Positions 9,595-18,149 of a DNA stretch of 64,000 nucleotides are shown here, one piece after another (the first letter of the stretch is position 1; each line of letters starts with the position of its first letter). The notes beneath the pieces were generated by a model. That model ran no database searches. It was not told where the DNA came from and saw only the letters and a program-made list of their open reading frames with translations. The stretch comes from a bacterium (lineage in GTDB: Bacteria > Auribacterota > Tritonobacteria > UBA1439): positions 1 to 64,000 of the forward strand of contig JAQUPF010000007.1 of assembly GCA_028716845.1 (NCBI GenBank), read 5' to 3'. Both the position numbers and the translations under genes were made by a program.

Positions 9595-12564
9595 ATGCCC
9601 GACTGCCTGATCGTCCACGTCCCGAAGTTCCAGAACCGGTACCGCCCGCTCGGGAACTACACGAGCACGCAGTGGATGGCGCTCGGGATCTTCGCCCTCG
9701 CCGACGCCGTCCGCGCCTCCGGCCGGTCCGCCCGGATCCTCCACCTCGGCCTGGAGCGCGCCCTCGACGATGACTTCACCCTCGACCGGTACCTCGCCGG
9801 GCAGCCGAGCCCCGTGGTCGCCTTCTCGATCCATTTCCACCAGCAGCTCTACGACACCCTCCGGGAGGCGCGGGAGCTGAAGCGGCACCACCCATCCGTC
9901 TTCGTGGTCGCAGGCGGCATGACGGCCTCCTTCTTCGCGGAGGATATCCTCCGCCAGTTCCCGCAGATCGACGCCGTCATCAGGGGCGAGGGGGAGCGGC
10001 CGCTCGAGCGACTCGTCTCGATCGCCGCGGCGGGGGGGCGGGACCTCTCCTCGGTCCCGAACCTCGTCTGGCGGAGGGACGGCGGCACCGCCGCGAACGA
10101 CCTCGCCTACGTGGCGACGCGGGAGGACCTCGACCGCCTCGACTTCTGCGACCTCACCCTCATGGAGAACCACGAGCGGTACGTCAGGATGCCGAAGATC
10201 ATCACCCACCTGCGGCTTCCCCCCGCCCTCCGGTGGCGCCTGTCGCGCGCCCTCTCCCGGAAGGAGTCGTCGATCTTCCACGCCCTCCCCGTCGGCCGCG
10301 GCTGCGTGACGAACTGCTTCTACTGCGGCGGCGGGCGGCGCGCCCACCGCCTCATCAGCGCGCGCGCGGAGATCGTCTTCCGCTCCCCCGAGAGGGTGCT
10401 CGAGAGCATCCGGGAGCTCGAGGGGTTCGGGTACGAGGGGGCGTACGTGAGCTTCGACCCGCCCCCCGACAGCGACGCCTACTACCGGACGCTCTTCGGG
10501 ATGATGCGCGCCGAGGGTATCCGCTTCGCCCTCCCGTTCTCCTCGTGGCGGCTCCCGTCGCGGGAGTTCATCGACGAGTACGCCCGGACGTTCGGCGAGT
10601 CCGGCTGCATCGCCATCAGCCCGGAGACGGGCAACGAGGAGATACGGCGGAGGATTCGCGGCCTCTTCTTCTCGAACGAGGAGCTTCTCGACACACTCCG
10701 GTACGCCGAGGAGCGGGGGGTGCGGACGACCGTCTTCTTCTCCCTGGGCCTCCCCGGCCTCGAGGGGGCGGTGTCGGAGGAGAGCGTGCGGCTGCGCGGC
10801 GAGATCATAAGGCGGTTCAGGCATTCGAGCGTCGACGCCTTTTCCATCGAGATCGAGCCGGGCTCGCCGTGGCACCTCGACCCGGGGCGGTACGGGATCG
10901 TCCTCTCGAGACGGACGCTCGACGACTTCATTCGCGAGCAGCGGGACCCCGCCTACTCCTCGATGACGAGTCTCGGGTACCACACGCGCGACTTTTCCTC
11001 CCCGAGGGCGGGGCGCGGAAAGGAGTACGCCCGGCGGGTCCTCCGGTCGAAGTGCCGGTTCTTCTGCGGCGAGCGGGCGCTCTGCGCGGTCTCGGCGGCC
11101 TTCTGGCGCCTCGCCGGCGCACTCGGCCTGGACGAGACGGTCCCGGCCGGCGAGATCGGGCAGATCGTCCCGCCGCTCGCCCGCCTGCGGGAGATCGTCG
11201 AGACCGGGCTCTGCCACCGGTGCGGCTCGTGCGCGGGGATATGCCCGGCCGGCGTCATCCGGCCCGGCGAGGATTCCTACCCGTCGTGGGACGGCTCGGA
11301 ATCGGCCTGCACCGGCTGCGGCCTCTGCGTCCGCGTCTGCCCCGGCCTGGCGTTCCCGTTCCCCGAGCAGACGCGCCTGCTGTTCGGCGACGGGGCGCCC
11401 GTCGGTGAGGCGCACGGCGTCTTCCGGAGGGCGTTCCTGGGCTACGCGACCGATCCGGCGGTGCGGGAGGGCGGCACCTCCGGGGGGATCGGGACGCAGA
11501 TGCCGCTGTCCATGATCGGGGCCGGGAAGGCGCGGGGCGCGTTCATCGTCGATTCCGATGACGAGCTGAAATGGCGGCCGAGGGCGGTGATCGCTCGGAC
11601 CCGCGAGGAGATCGCGCGGGGCGGCCTGTCGAAGTACCCCGCCTGCTCGATCAACCACCTCTTCGCGGGGATCGGGGACGGCGACGGCCCGTTCGTCTTC
11701 ACGGGGCTGCCGTGCCATGTCCACGGCCTGCGGAAGATGATCGAGCTGAAACCGGCGCTCGGTGAGAAGGTCGCCCTCACCGTGGGGCTGCTCTGCCATT
11801 CCTGCCTCAGCCACCAGGCGCTCAGGGACATATTCGAGACGTACGGGATCGACGGGCGCGCCGTCGAGCGGATCGAGTACAGGGGGGGGAAGCTGCCCGG
11901 CTACATCCGGGGGCTCCTGCCGTCGGGGGAGTGGGCCTACCTGCCGTATCCCCGGCTCGGCCCCGACCGCTACCGGCCGAACGCGAAGGAGTGCCTCACC
12001 CTCTTCTTCAAGTTCCATTCCCCGCCGCGATGCCGGCTCTGCATCGACGCGACGGCCGAGTTCGCCGACATCTCGATCGGCGACCCCTGGTTCAAGGGAT
12101 GGGAGGCCGAGCGGAGGCTCCCGCGCGGCTACAGCCTCGTCATCGCCCGGACGGAGCGGGGCCTCGGGGCGCTCGAGGAGGCGGAGCGGCGGGGCGAGAT
12201 CGCGCTCGAGCCGTTCCCGGAAGAGCAGGTCCGCATGAGCCACGCCCCGATGGTATTCCCGAAGCGGCGGCGGGCGTTCCACAACATCGCCCGGCGCCGG
12301 CGCGCGGGCCTGCCGGTCCCCTCGTACGGTTTCGAGCCGTCGTTCACCCCCCGTGAGCGGCTGCGGACGCGCATCCACGCGATGACGTACTTCGCCGCCG
12401 ACCGGCCGCGCCTCCGCCGCGCCCTCTTCAGGTTCCTCCTCTCCCGCGCGGGCCGTCCCGTCGTAGCGCTCGCCTTCTTCCGCAGGCGCGTCCTCCAGAC
12501 CTTCATGGAGCGGCTGAAGAAGCGCCTCGCGCGCCGGCCGGACGCCGGCACGCCTGTGGTATAA
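9595..12564 (+). CDS. B12-binding-like/radical SAM - 2x[4Fe-4S] ferredoxin - FrhB (coenzyme F420 hydrogenase beta subunit-like) fusion, 989 aa
   Basis: GRGCVTNCFYCGG; then CHRCGSCAGICPAG...CTGCGLCVRVCPG; then GTSGG...GLPCHVHGLRK...GLLCHSC... FrhB-like. Confidence 0.8.
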   Translation: MPDCLIVHVPKFQNRYRPLGNYTSTQWMALGIFALADAVRASGRSARILHLGLERALDDDFTLDRYLAGQPSPVVAFSIHFHQQLYDTLREARELKRHHPSVFVVAGGMTASFFAEDILRQFPQIDAVIRGEGERPLERLVSIAAAGGRDLSSVPNLVWRRDGGTAANDLAYVATREDLDRLDFCDLTLMENHERYVRMPKIITHLRLPPALRWRLSRALSRKESSIFHALPVGRGCVTNCFYCGGGRRAHRLISARAEIVFRSPERVLESIRELEGFGYEGAYVSFDPPPDSDAYYRTLFGMMRAEGIRFALPFSSWRLPSREFIDEYARTFGESGCIAISPETGNEEIRRRIRGLFFSNEELLDTLRYAEERGVRTTVFFSLGLPGLEGAVSEESVRLRGEIIRRFRHSSVDAFSIEIEPGSPWHLDPGRYGIVLSRRTLDDFIREQRDPAYSSMTSLGYHTRDFSSPRAGRGKEYARRVLRSKCRFFCGERALCAVSAAFWRLAGALGLDETVPAGEIGQIVPPLARLREIVETGLCHRCGSCAGICPAGVIRPGEDSYPSWDGSESACTGCGLCVRVCPGLAFPFPEQTRLLFGDGAPVGEAHGVFRRAFLGYATDPAVREGGTSGGIGTQMPLSMIGAGKARGAFIVDSDDELKWRPRAVIARTREEIARGGLSKYPACSINHLFAGIGDGDGPFVFTGLPCHVHGLRKMIELKPALGEKVALTVGLLCHSCLSHQALRDIFETYGIDGRAVERIEYRGGKLPGYIRGLLPSGEWAYLPYPRLGPDRYRPNAKECLTLFFKFHSPPRCRLCIDATAEFADISIGDPWFKGWEAERRLPRGYSLVIARTERGLGALEEAERRGEIALEPFPEEQVRMSHAPMVFPKRRRAFHNIARRRRAGLPVPSYGFEPSFTPRERLRTRIHAMTYFAADRPRLRRALFRFLLSRAGRPVVALAFFRRRVLQTFMERLKKRLARRPDAGTPVV

Positions 12565-12565
12565 T
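12560..12565 (+). promoter_or_regulatory. -10 box (TATAAT) for tRNA-Val, overlapping the upstream stop codon
   Basis: gtggTATAATcgattcccgagc, 14 nt before the tRNA. Confidence 0.6.
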
Positions 12566-12579
12566 CGATTCCCGAGCGC

Positions 12580-12656
12580 GGGCGGTTAGCTCAGTCCGGA
12601 AGAGCGCTACCCTTACAAGGTAGATGCCGCAGGTTCGAATCCTGCACCGCCCACCA
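12580..12656 (+). tRNA. tRNA-Val (TAC)
   Basis: GGGCGGT/ACCGCCC acceptor, loop CTTACAA, TTCGAAT T-loop, encoded CCA. Confidence 0.95.
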
Positions 12657-12660
12657 GCAC

Positions 12661-12904
12661 CAGAAGACTGGAAGACCATCTCATCGGGTCGGCGTCATCG
12701 ATCGACGCGAATATCGCGGAGGGGAGCGGCGTGTGCCGGGGAGCGGAGTTCGCGAGTTATCTCTGGATCGCGTTGGATTCAGCGTGCGAAACCGACAACC
12801 GGTTGCGGGTGTTCAGGGACGCTGGGTCATTGAACAGGGCTGTTGACGGCGGCCTTCTCATGTCGATAATTGCGCGAAATCACGAAGCCGTACAATGCCC
12901 ATGA
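12661..12904 (+). pseudogene. Remnant of four-helix-bundle / 23S rRNA intervening-sequence (S23/IVP) family protein
   Basis: Frame without start: RRLEDHLIGSASSIDANIAEGSGVCRGAEFASYLWIALDSACETDNRL...; SSI.ANIAEG is the family hallmark. Confidence 0.6.
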
Positions 12905-12981
12905 AACTCATCGACAGTATTGAAAGAAAAAGGCGGATAGAGTATACTGATAAACGTTAAGGCACTTTTCACTGCATTGCC

Positions 12982-13058
12982 GGGGACGTAGCTCAACTGG
13001 CTAGAGTATCGGACTGTCGATCCGAGGGTTGCGGGTTCGAGCCCCGTCGTCCCCGCCA
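12982..13058 (+). tRNA. tRNA-Asp (GTC)
   Basis: GGGGACG/CGTCCCC acceptor, loop CTGTCGA, encoded CCA. Confidence 0.95.
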
Positions 13059-13059
13059 G

Positions 13060-13097
13060 AAATCCGGTGAGGGGGACCATTCCCCCTCACCGGATTC
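13060..13097 (+). terminator. Inverted repeat just after tRNA-Asp
   Basis: AAATCCGGTGAGGGGGA-ccat-TCCCCCTCACCGGATT. Confidence 0.6.
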
Positions 13098-13099
13098 AT

Positions 13100-13202
13100 T
13101 GTGTGGACGGGGCGAGAACCCGCTTGCGGGTGAGCTTGTGCTGAGCGAAGCCCCAAACGGAGTGAGGGGCGCAGTCGAAGCAATCCCCGTCGTTCCCGCC
13201 AT
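13100..13202 (+). repeat. Copy A of a tRNA-tail-associated repeat (second copy near 20005-20106)
   Basis: gggcgagaacccgc..gggtgagcttgtgctgagcgaagcccc.aacggagtgaggggcgcagtcgaagcaa.ccccgtcg..cccgcca present at both places. Confidence 0.85.
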
Positions 13203-13386
13203 TACTACAGGGAGAAGGGATTAGGGGGAAAAGTAGTCCCCTAATCTCTAATCTCTTATACCTGTCTTTCCGAGATCTCGATTGCAGGCAGCTTCCTTGC
13301 TTGTCCCGAGCGTATCCGAGGGGGGCCTACCAAAGGGAGGTTGTCCAGATTTGACTGATATTTTCTATAGCCCTTTGGAAGCTATA

Positions 13387-13430
13387 CACCTTATAATGGG
13401 TGAAAATATGATTTCACCCTATACGAGGTG
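13387..13430 (+). promoter_or_regulatory. Pair of 16-bp palindromes upstream of the SatD-like gene
   Basis: CACCTTATAATGGGTG (13387-13402) and CACCCTATACGAGGTG (13415-13430); first contains TATAAT, second contains the SD-like GAGGTG. Confidence 0.75.
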
Positions 13431-13433
13431 TGC

Positions 13434-14105
13434 ATGAAGAATAGGCCTATCGCTGTCATAACTGCGGATATTGTGGGTTCAACGCGCCATGACACAAAGA
13501 ATCGAGAAATGCTTCGGCGTCTGGTGCAACGAGTGCTGAGTAAGATAAACAAGACGTATCAAAAAGAATTGGTTCTGCCGATTACGGTTACCCTGGGAGA
13601 TGAATTTCAGGGTGTCGTTTCCCCCCCTTGGAAAGCACTGACCCTGGCAGATCGTCTCCGCGGTTTGATGTGCTGTGGCGAAAAAAAATTGGCGGTCGAG
13701 CTCTATCTTTCTATCGGTATTGCACATGGCACTATTAAGAAAAAGCAGGAATCCAGGATGCAGGAAGGCATCGCCTTTTATCTCTCGCGCCGCGGCATTG
13801 ATGCTCTAAAAGAAAGCAGGTTCCGGAGAACGAAGTTGCTCACCCAGTCGGAAGATATTGATGAAGTGGCAGATCTGATTCTAAGTTATCAGGATATGAT
13901 CCTTTCTTCATGGACTCCAGCCCAATGGCAGGCTATCCTCATGAGAGATCAAGGATTAATTTTAAAGCATATCGGCAGGGGATTGGGAGTTGCTTATCAA
14001 AATATTCAAAAACGGCTAAAGGCCGCCAATTGGGAGTACTATATGCGGGGGAGATCCTACTTAACGGATCTACTCAGGAGGACACCCTTAAAAGGGTGTA
14101 TTTGA
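13434..14105 (+). CDS. SatD-family-like protein with C-terminal HTH-like segment
   Basis: AVITADIVGSTR N-terminus, TLGDEFQGV motif, C-terminal HIGRGLGVAYQNIQKRLKAANW. Confidence 0.7.
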   Translation: MKNRPIAVITADIVGSTRHDTKNREMLRRLVQRVLSKINKTYQKELVLPITVTLGDEFQGVVSPPWKALTLADRLRGLMCCGEKKLAVELYLSIGIAHGTIKKKQESRMQEGIAFYLSRRGIDALKESRFRRTKLLTQSEDIDEVADLILSYQDMILSSWTPAQWQAILMRDQGLILKHIGRGLGVAYQNIQKRLKAANWEYYMRGRSYLTDLLRRTPLKGCI

Positions 14106-14126
14106 AGATTCACCCTATATAAGGTG
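14083..14126 (+). promoter_or_regulatory. Second pair of 16-bp palindromes, upstream of the membrane gene
   Basis: CACCCTTAAAAGGGTG (14083-14098) and CACCCTATATAAGGTG (14111-14126); same 28-bp spacing as the first pair. Confidence 0.75.
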
Positions 14127-14139
14127 TACAGGTATCACT

Positions 14140-14505
14140 ATGAAGATAGTCTGGATCATCGCGAGTTATATTGTGGCATTATTTCCCGTCGGTTGGCTTA
14201 TCAATGCATTCCTATCACGTTACGAATTGGAGATCGAGCTAGAAAAGGGGTTGAAGAATGCTGGCAAATATATTGGCTTGCTGGAGCGATTTCTTATCGT
14301 CACATTAGTATGGGCAGGGGAAATATCAGCCGTAGGGTTTGTTATAGCGGCGAAATCAGTATTTAGGTTTGGTGAGATCAAAGATAAGGAGAACAGGAAA
14401 CTGGCTGAATATATTCTCATAGGGACTCTTGCAAGCTTTAGCCTTGCTCTGGCAATCGCATACATTTTTAGATGGATAAGTGTGGTGGGTAAAGCCGGGG
14501 CTTGA
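14140..14505 (+). CDS. Small membrane protein resembling the C-terminal half of DUF3307 proteins
   Basis: TM segments; LERFLIVTLVWAGEISAVGFVIAAKSVFRFGEIKD..AEYILIGTLASF. Confidence 0.6.
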   Translation: MKIVWIIASYIVALFPVGWLINAFLSRYELEIELEKGLKNAGKYIGLLERFLIVTLVWAGEISAVGFVIAAKSVFRFGEIKDKENRKLAEYILIGTLASFSLALAIAYIFRWISVVGKAGA

Positions 14506-14541
14506 CTTTTCCGCAGGGCCGATCTTCTCATACAATCCAAG

Positions 14542-15597
14542 GTGGGGTTCGACAAACTCAAGCGAGCCGGCTTCCTGGTTTATGTCCAACCAAGCGCACG
14601 CGGCATGAGTTATCCCTGTTTTGTCTCAGACTGCGATAACGGTTGCTCCATGGATGTGTTTAAAAAGGATGGCCAGTATTACGCCGTCTGCCCGGATGAC
14701 CGCATTGATCCCAAGCCCTTAACCGACGATGACATAGCCCGCTATCGCTTCAACTTGGATCCCCTGATAGAGAAAATCCGCAAGGCCAATGGCCTCGATG
14801 GAAGCGATTATTCATTGACGCCGCGCCTGTATTTCATCGGCGAGCGCCTCGTTTCCGACGTCAACACCGCCTTTGTCCTCGCTCTTTTCCCTGATATCGC
14901 CACCGCCGAGCCGCACCTTTTAAGCCTTTTGAGCAGGATTCCCTCGCATTGCCCCCAGACAGTCGTCGTCGCTCCCAGCTTATCCCTCACCTCCGAGCCG
15001 GTTTATTCCAAACTCATCTCTGCTGCGATATTCCCTGTTATTCTGCCGGGGGATTTCGGCAAAGGGGGATTCGGACTGAGCTACTTGGCGACAATGAGGA
15101 AGAAGATCCCGGTTGGCGCAGCGCCTAAGGTTTCTCCTCTGACGAAAAAGCAGGTTGCCGATAAAGAGAAATATGGGTATCGGTGTCAGGATCGAATTCA
15201 CATCCCCGGAACGACCCCGTCTGAGCGCAAGAACGAGGTTATAATCAACGGCCATAAGGTGTTTATCGGAGACAAGCTTTTCGCTCTCCTCTTGCGTTTG
15301 GTGGCGGAGCTTAAAAAAGGCAAGGGCGGCTGGATTGAAAGCGCCGATTTAGTGGCGGAACACTTCATCAACGACATCGAGCATCGCCAGCCCTTCAGCC
15401 ATCTCCGTCACGCTTTCAAGCCCTGGCTCATCGAAGGCGACGGGAAGCATCTGATCGAGTCCTCCCGCTCAAACCAATATCGCCTTTCCACCCATCCCGA
15501 ATTTGTTACCTGTGATATGAAGAAGCTACGAGCCCATCCTTATGACGACATAAAGAAACTTGCTGAAGCTTTACAGTCAGGAGTTTTTCAGAGATAG
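14542..15597 (+). CDS. Uncharacterised protein: N-terminal Cys cluster, C-terminal winged-helix-like region
   Basis: Long ORF (GTG start) in AT-rich island; YPCFVSDCDNGCSMDVFKKDGQYYAVC; C-terminal ..GHKVFIGDKLFALLLRLVAEL... Confidence 0.6.
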   Translation: MGFDKLKRAGFLVYVQPSARGMSYPCFVSDCDNGCSMDVFKKDGQYYAVCPDDRIDPKPLTDDDIARYRFNLDPLIEKIRKANGLDGSDYSLTPRLYFIGERLVSDVNTAFVLALFPDIATAEPHLLSLLSRIPSHCPQTVVVAPSLSLTSEPVYSKLISAAIFPVILPGDFGKGGFGLSYLATMRKKIPVGAAPKVSPLTKKQVADKEKYGYRCQDRIHIPGTTPSERKNEVIINGHKVFIGDKLFALLLRLVAELKKGKGGWIESADLVAEHFINDIEHRQPFSHLRHAFKPWLIEGDGKHLIESSRSNQYRLSTHPEFVTCDMKKLRAHPYDDIKKLAEALQSGVFQR

Positions 15598-15616
15598 TCG
15601 TTTTGGGAAGGAGTAT

Positions 15617-16336
15617 ATGAACATGAGCTTCTATGTTGAAATAATTAAGGCAGTTTCAATAATTACTGCATCAGCTACTGCGATTTACGGAGTTAACGCA
15701 TGGAGAAGAGAGTATGTAGGGAGACGCAGAATTGAATTGATCGAAGATGTTTTGACGCTTTTCTATGAAGCAAAATTAGCCATAAATTCTATAAGATGGT
15801 GTGTTCAGTTTGAAAATGAAGGTTCTTCCCGAAAGCCTAAGGAGGGCGAGACGCCGGAGGATAAGAAGGTACTGGATCTTGCCTATATTACTATAGAGCG
15901 GTATCTCAAACGCCAAGACCTTTTCGATAAGTTGTACGCATTGCGTTTTCGTTTTATGGCCTGTTTCGGGCGCCAAGTGGAAATACCTTTTCTTGATCTA
16001 AATAAAATCATTGGCGAAATTATGAATGCTTCACATGCGCTTGCACGACTATGGAAGCCTCCAAGTGATTCCCGCTCTATGACTGAGGATGCGATTAACA
16101 AAAGGGCAGAACAAATTCAGAAATATGAAGAAGTTATTTGGTGGAAAGGAACAAAACCTGAGGAAGATCCAATCGTTTTGCACCTTGACAGCATAATTAA
16201 AGAGATTGAAACGATCGCCGATAGATATATAAGGAGTGATATAGCTGCGAATAGGGCCATAAAAACACGATTGGCCGAGTTATCCGGCAAGATTAAGTCT
16301 GTTATTGAATGGTGCAAGAAGGCTCTGATGTCATAG
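15617..16336 (+). CDS. Uncharacterised N-terminally membrane-anchored helical protein
   Basis: One N-terminal TM (IIKAVSIITASATAIYGVNAW), RBS gggaaggag upstream. Confidence 0.6.
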   Translation: MNMSFYVEIIKAVSIITASATAIYGVNAWRREYVGRRRIELIEDVLTLFYEAKLAINSIRWCVQFENEGSSRKPKEGETPEDKKVLDLAYITIERYLKRQDLFDKLYALRFRFMACFGRQVEIPFLDLNKIIGEIMNASHALARLWKPPSDSRSMTEDAINKRAEQIQKYEEVIWWKGTKPEEDPIVLHLDSIIKEIETIADRYIRSDIAANRAIKTRLAELSGKIKSVIEWCKKALMS

Positions 16337-16371
16337 TGCGCCATGAAGCGATTGTTTCTAAAGGAATAGAC

Positions 16372-17718
16372 ATGAGTGAGATTGTAATTGATCCAAGAGA
16401 ATTTATTATGCCTCCGTATATTGACTGTCCTAAGTGCGGCAAGCAATTCTTTGGGGTCTTGATGATTTGTCCTGATAAGTATTTTCGGCGCTGCAAGAAT
16501 TGTTTTTACCCTCGTCCGAATGAATCTGGCATTAGCTATCCATTGCCTACCCTGAAAAAGAAGGTCATTTACATCGATCAATTTGCAATCAGCAATATGA
16601 TGCTGGCGCTTAATCCAGCTTCCAAGGCATTCCGAAAGGGAAATGTCGATCTTTTTTGGTCAATCCTTTTTGAAAAGTTAGATAGGCTGTGCAAGTTGCA
16701 GCTTATCGTCTGTCCAGATTCGAGTTATCATGCCAATGAATCTCTTGTGTCGCCATTTTATGCTGCGCTAAAGCGCATGTATGAGCAATTATCCTATGGC
16801 GTCTCATTTTATGCCTCAACGGAGATTAAGCTTCTCCAGATACATGAACATTGCACTCATTGGGCATCTGGCGACGCAGGAAAATCCCTAGATTTGGATG
16901 TAACAAGAGTTGTGAGCGGCGAGATTCATGCATGGCAAGAGAAGATGTATTTTTCAGTGAACATGTCATACAGTGAAGAAGATGCGGATGAAGTCAGAAA
17001 GGCTCGTGAAAGAATACATGTTGGTCTAGCCCGTGTTTTTCATCGTTGGCAGTCTGAAAAAGACAGGACATTCGATGATTGGTTTAATGAGGAAGCTTCT
17101 GCCTTTGGACAAGTTACCCTGCAAATCTTCAGAGATGCTGTGATACGGAGAGCCCGAATCCAGGCGGGTCAGATTGAGATGACAAGGAACGATCTCTATC
17201 CTCCTTATGAAGCCAGCGTTATCTTTACTATTCAAGATGTTCTCAAGGAACATGGGGTCCAACCATCGGAAATATGGCCTAAAACCATTGAGTATTTAAC
17301 ATCTCTTTATCTCAGAGATATCCCTTTTGTAAAGATCTCAAGTATGCTTGTTGCTGCCATTGCACGTAAGGCGGCATCGGGGATGAGAAAGCCGCCCAAT
17401 CAAGGTATGAATAATGATATAGGCGTAATTTCCGTTCTATTGCCGTATTGCGATGCCATGTTTATAGATAATCAATGTTGCTCTTTATTAAAGGAGAGAC
17501 CGCTTTGCGAGAGAATTGCTTATAACACGGATATATTTTGTCAGAATGCAAAAGATGATTTTATTTCATACTTGGATAGGATTGAGAAATCGGCTTCCCT
17601 CGGACATTTTACAAAAGTGAAAGAAGTATACGGTGATAATTGGCCGAAGCCGTACCATGCGCTCTATGAAGGAACCAAAGATCAAACCAACAAGAAAGGA
17701 GGAACTTATGTCGACTAA
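16372..17718 (+). CDS. Zinc-ribbon protein with PIN-like nuclease domain (putative)
   Basis: CPKCGKQ...CKNC ribbon; VIYIDQFAISN and NNDIGVISVLLPYCDAMFIDNQCCSLL resemble first and last acidic motifs of PIN-like domains. Confidence 0.55.
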   Translation: MSEIVIDPREFIMPPYIDCPKCGKQFFGVLMICPDKYFRRCKNCFYPRPNESGISYPLPTLKKKVIYIDQFAISNMMLALNPASKAFRKGNVDLFWSILFEKLDRLCKLQLIVCPDSSYHANESLVSPFYAALKRMYEQLSYGVSFYASTEIKLLQIHEHCTHWASGDAGKSLDLDVTRVVSGEIHAWQEKMYFSVNMSYSEEDADEVRKARERIHVGLARVFHRWQSEKDRTFDDWFNEEASAFGQVTLQIFRDAVIRRARIQAGQIEMTRNDLYPPYEASVIFTIQDVLKEHGVQPSEIWPKTIEYLTSLYLRDIPFVKISSMLVAAIARKAASGMRKPPNQGMNNDIGVISVLLPYCDAMFIDNQCCSLLKERPLCERIAYNTDIFCQNAKDDFISYLDRIEKSASLGHFTKVKEVYGDNWPKPYHALYEGTKDQTNKKGGTYVD

Positions 17719-18028
17719 GGCAACTCCGCCCAATGGGCATAGAAGGGTTTTGGAAAAATATGAGGCAATTTTGAGAGACCTAAGCAATGAAATCAATCAG
17801 CAACGAGAGTCCCTTGAGGCAGATAAGATTGAACGAGATATGTGGAAACTGTATCTGGCAACACAGAAGGCGCCTCCATGTTCACCTCAAACAGTGTATA
17901 CACCTATAGCGGATGAGGTGATTAGAAAAGCGGAAGTGGAAATAGCATCTAAAGAGCATGAACTTGCCTCTGTTTCATCGTTTGTAAGTTTCCTGAAGGA
18001 TTATTATCACAGAGAAGGATTACTATAG
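17708..18028 (+). CDS. Small coiled-coil hypothetical protein
   Basis: ATG overlaps end of preceding ORF; RBS aaaggagg; heptad-like helix. Confidence 0.6.
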   Translation: MSTKATPPNGHRRVLEKYEAILRDLSNEINQQRESLEADKIERDMWKLYLATQKAPPCSPQTVYTPIADEVIRKAEVEIASKEHELASVSSFVSFLKDYYHREGLL

Positions 18029-18056
18029 CCTATGAATTGACCATTATTACACGGTG

Positions 18057-18136
18057 GCCGTCCCGCACCGTATTGAAGGTTATCCTTAATACGTCAATAA
18101 TTGTCAACGCTCTGGGATATCCGTCATGCCCGCCAG
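18057..18136 (+). repeat. Dispersed repeat copy 1
   Basis: gccgtcccgcaccgtattgaaggttatccttaatacgtcaataattgtcaacgctctgggatatccgtcatgcccgccag. Confidence 0.9.
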
Positions 18137-18149
18137 ACTGATATCTCAG

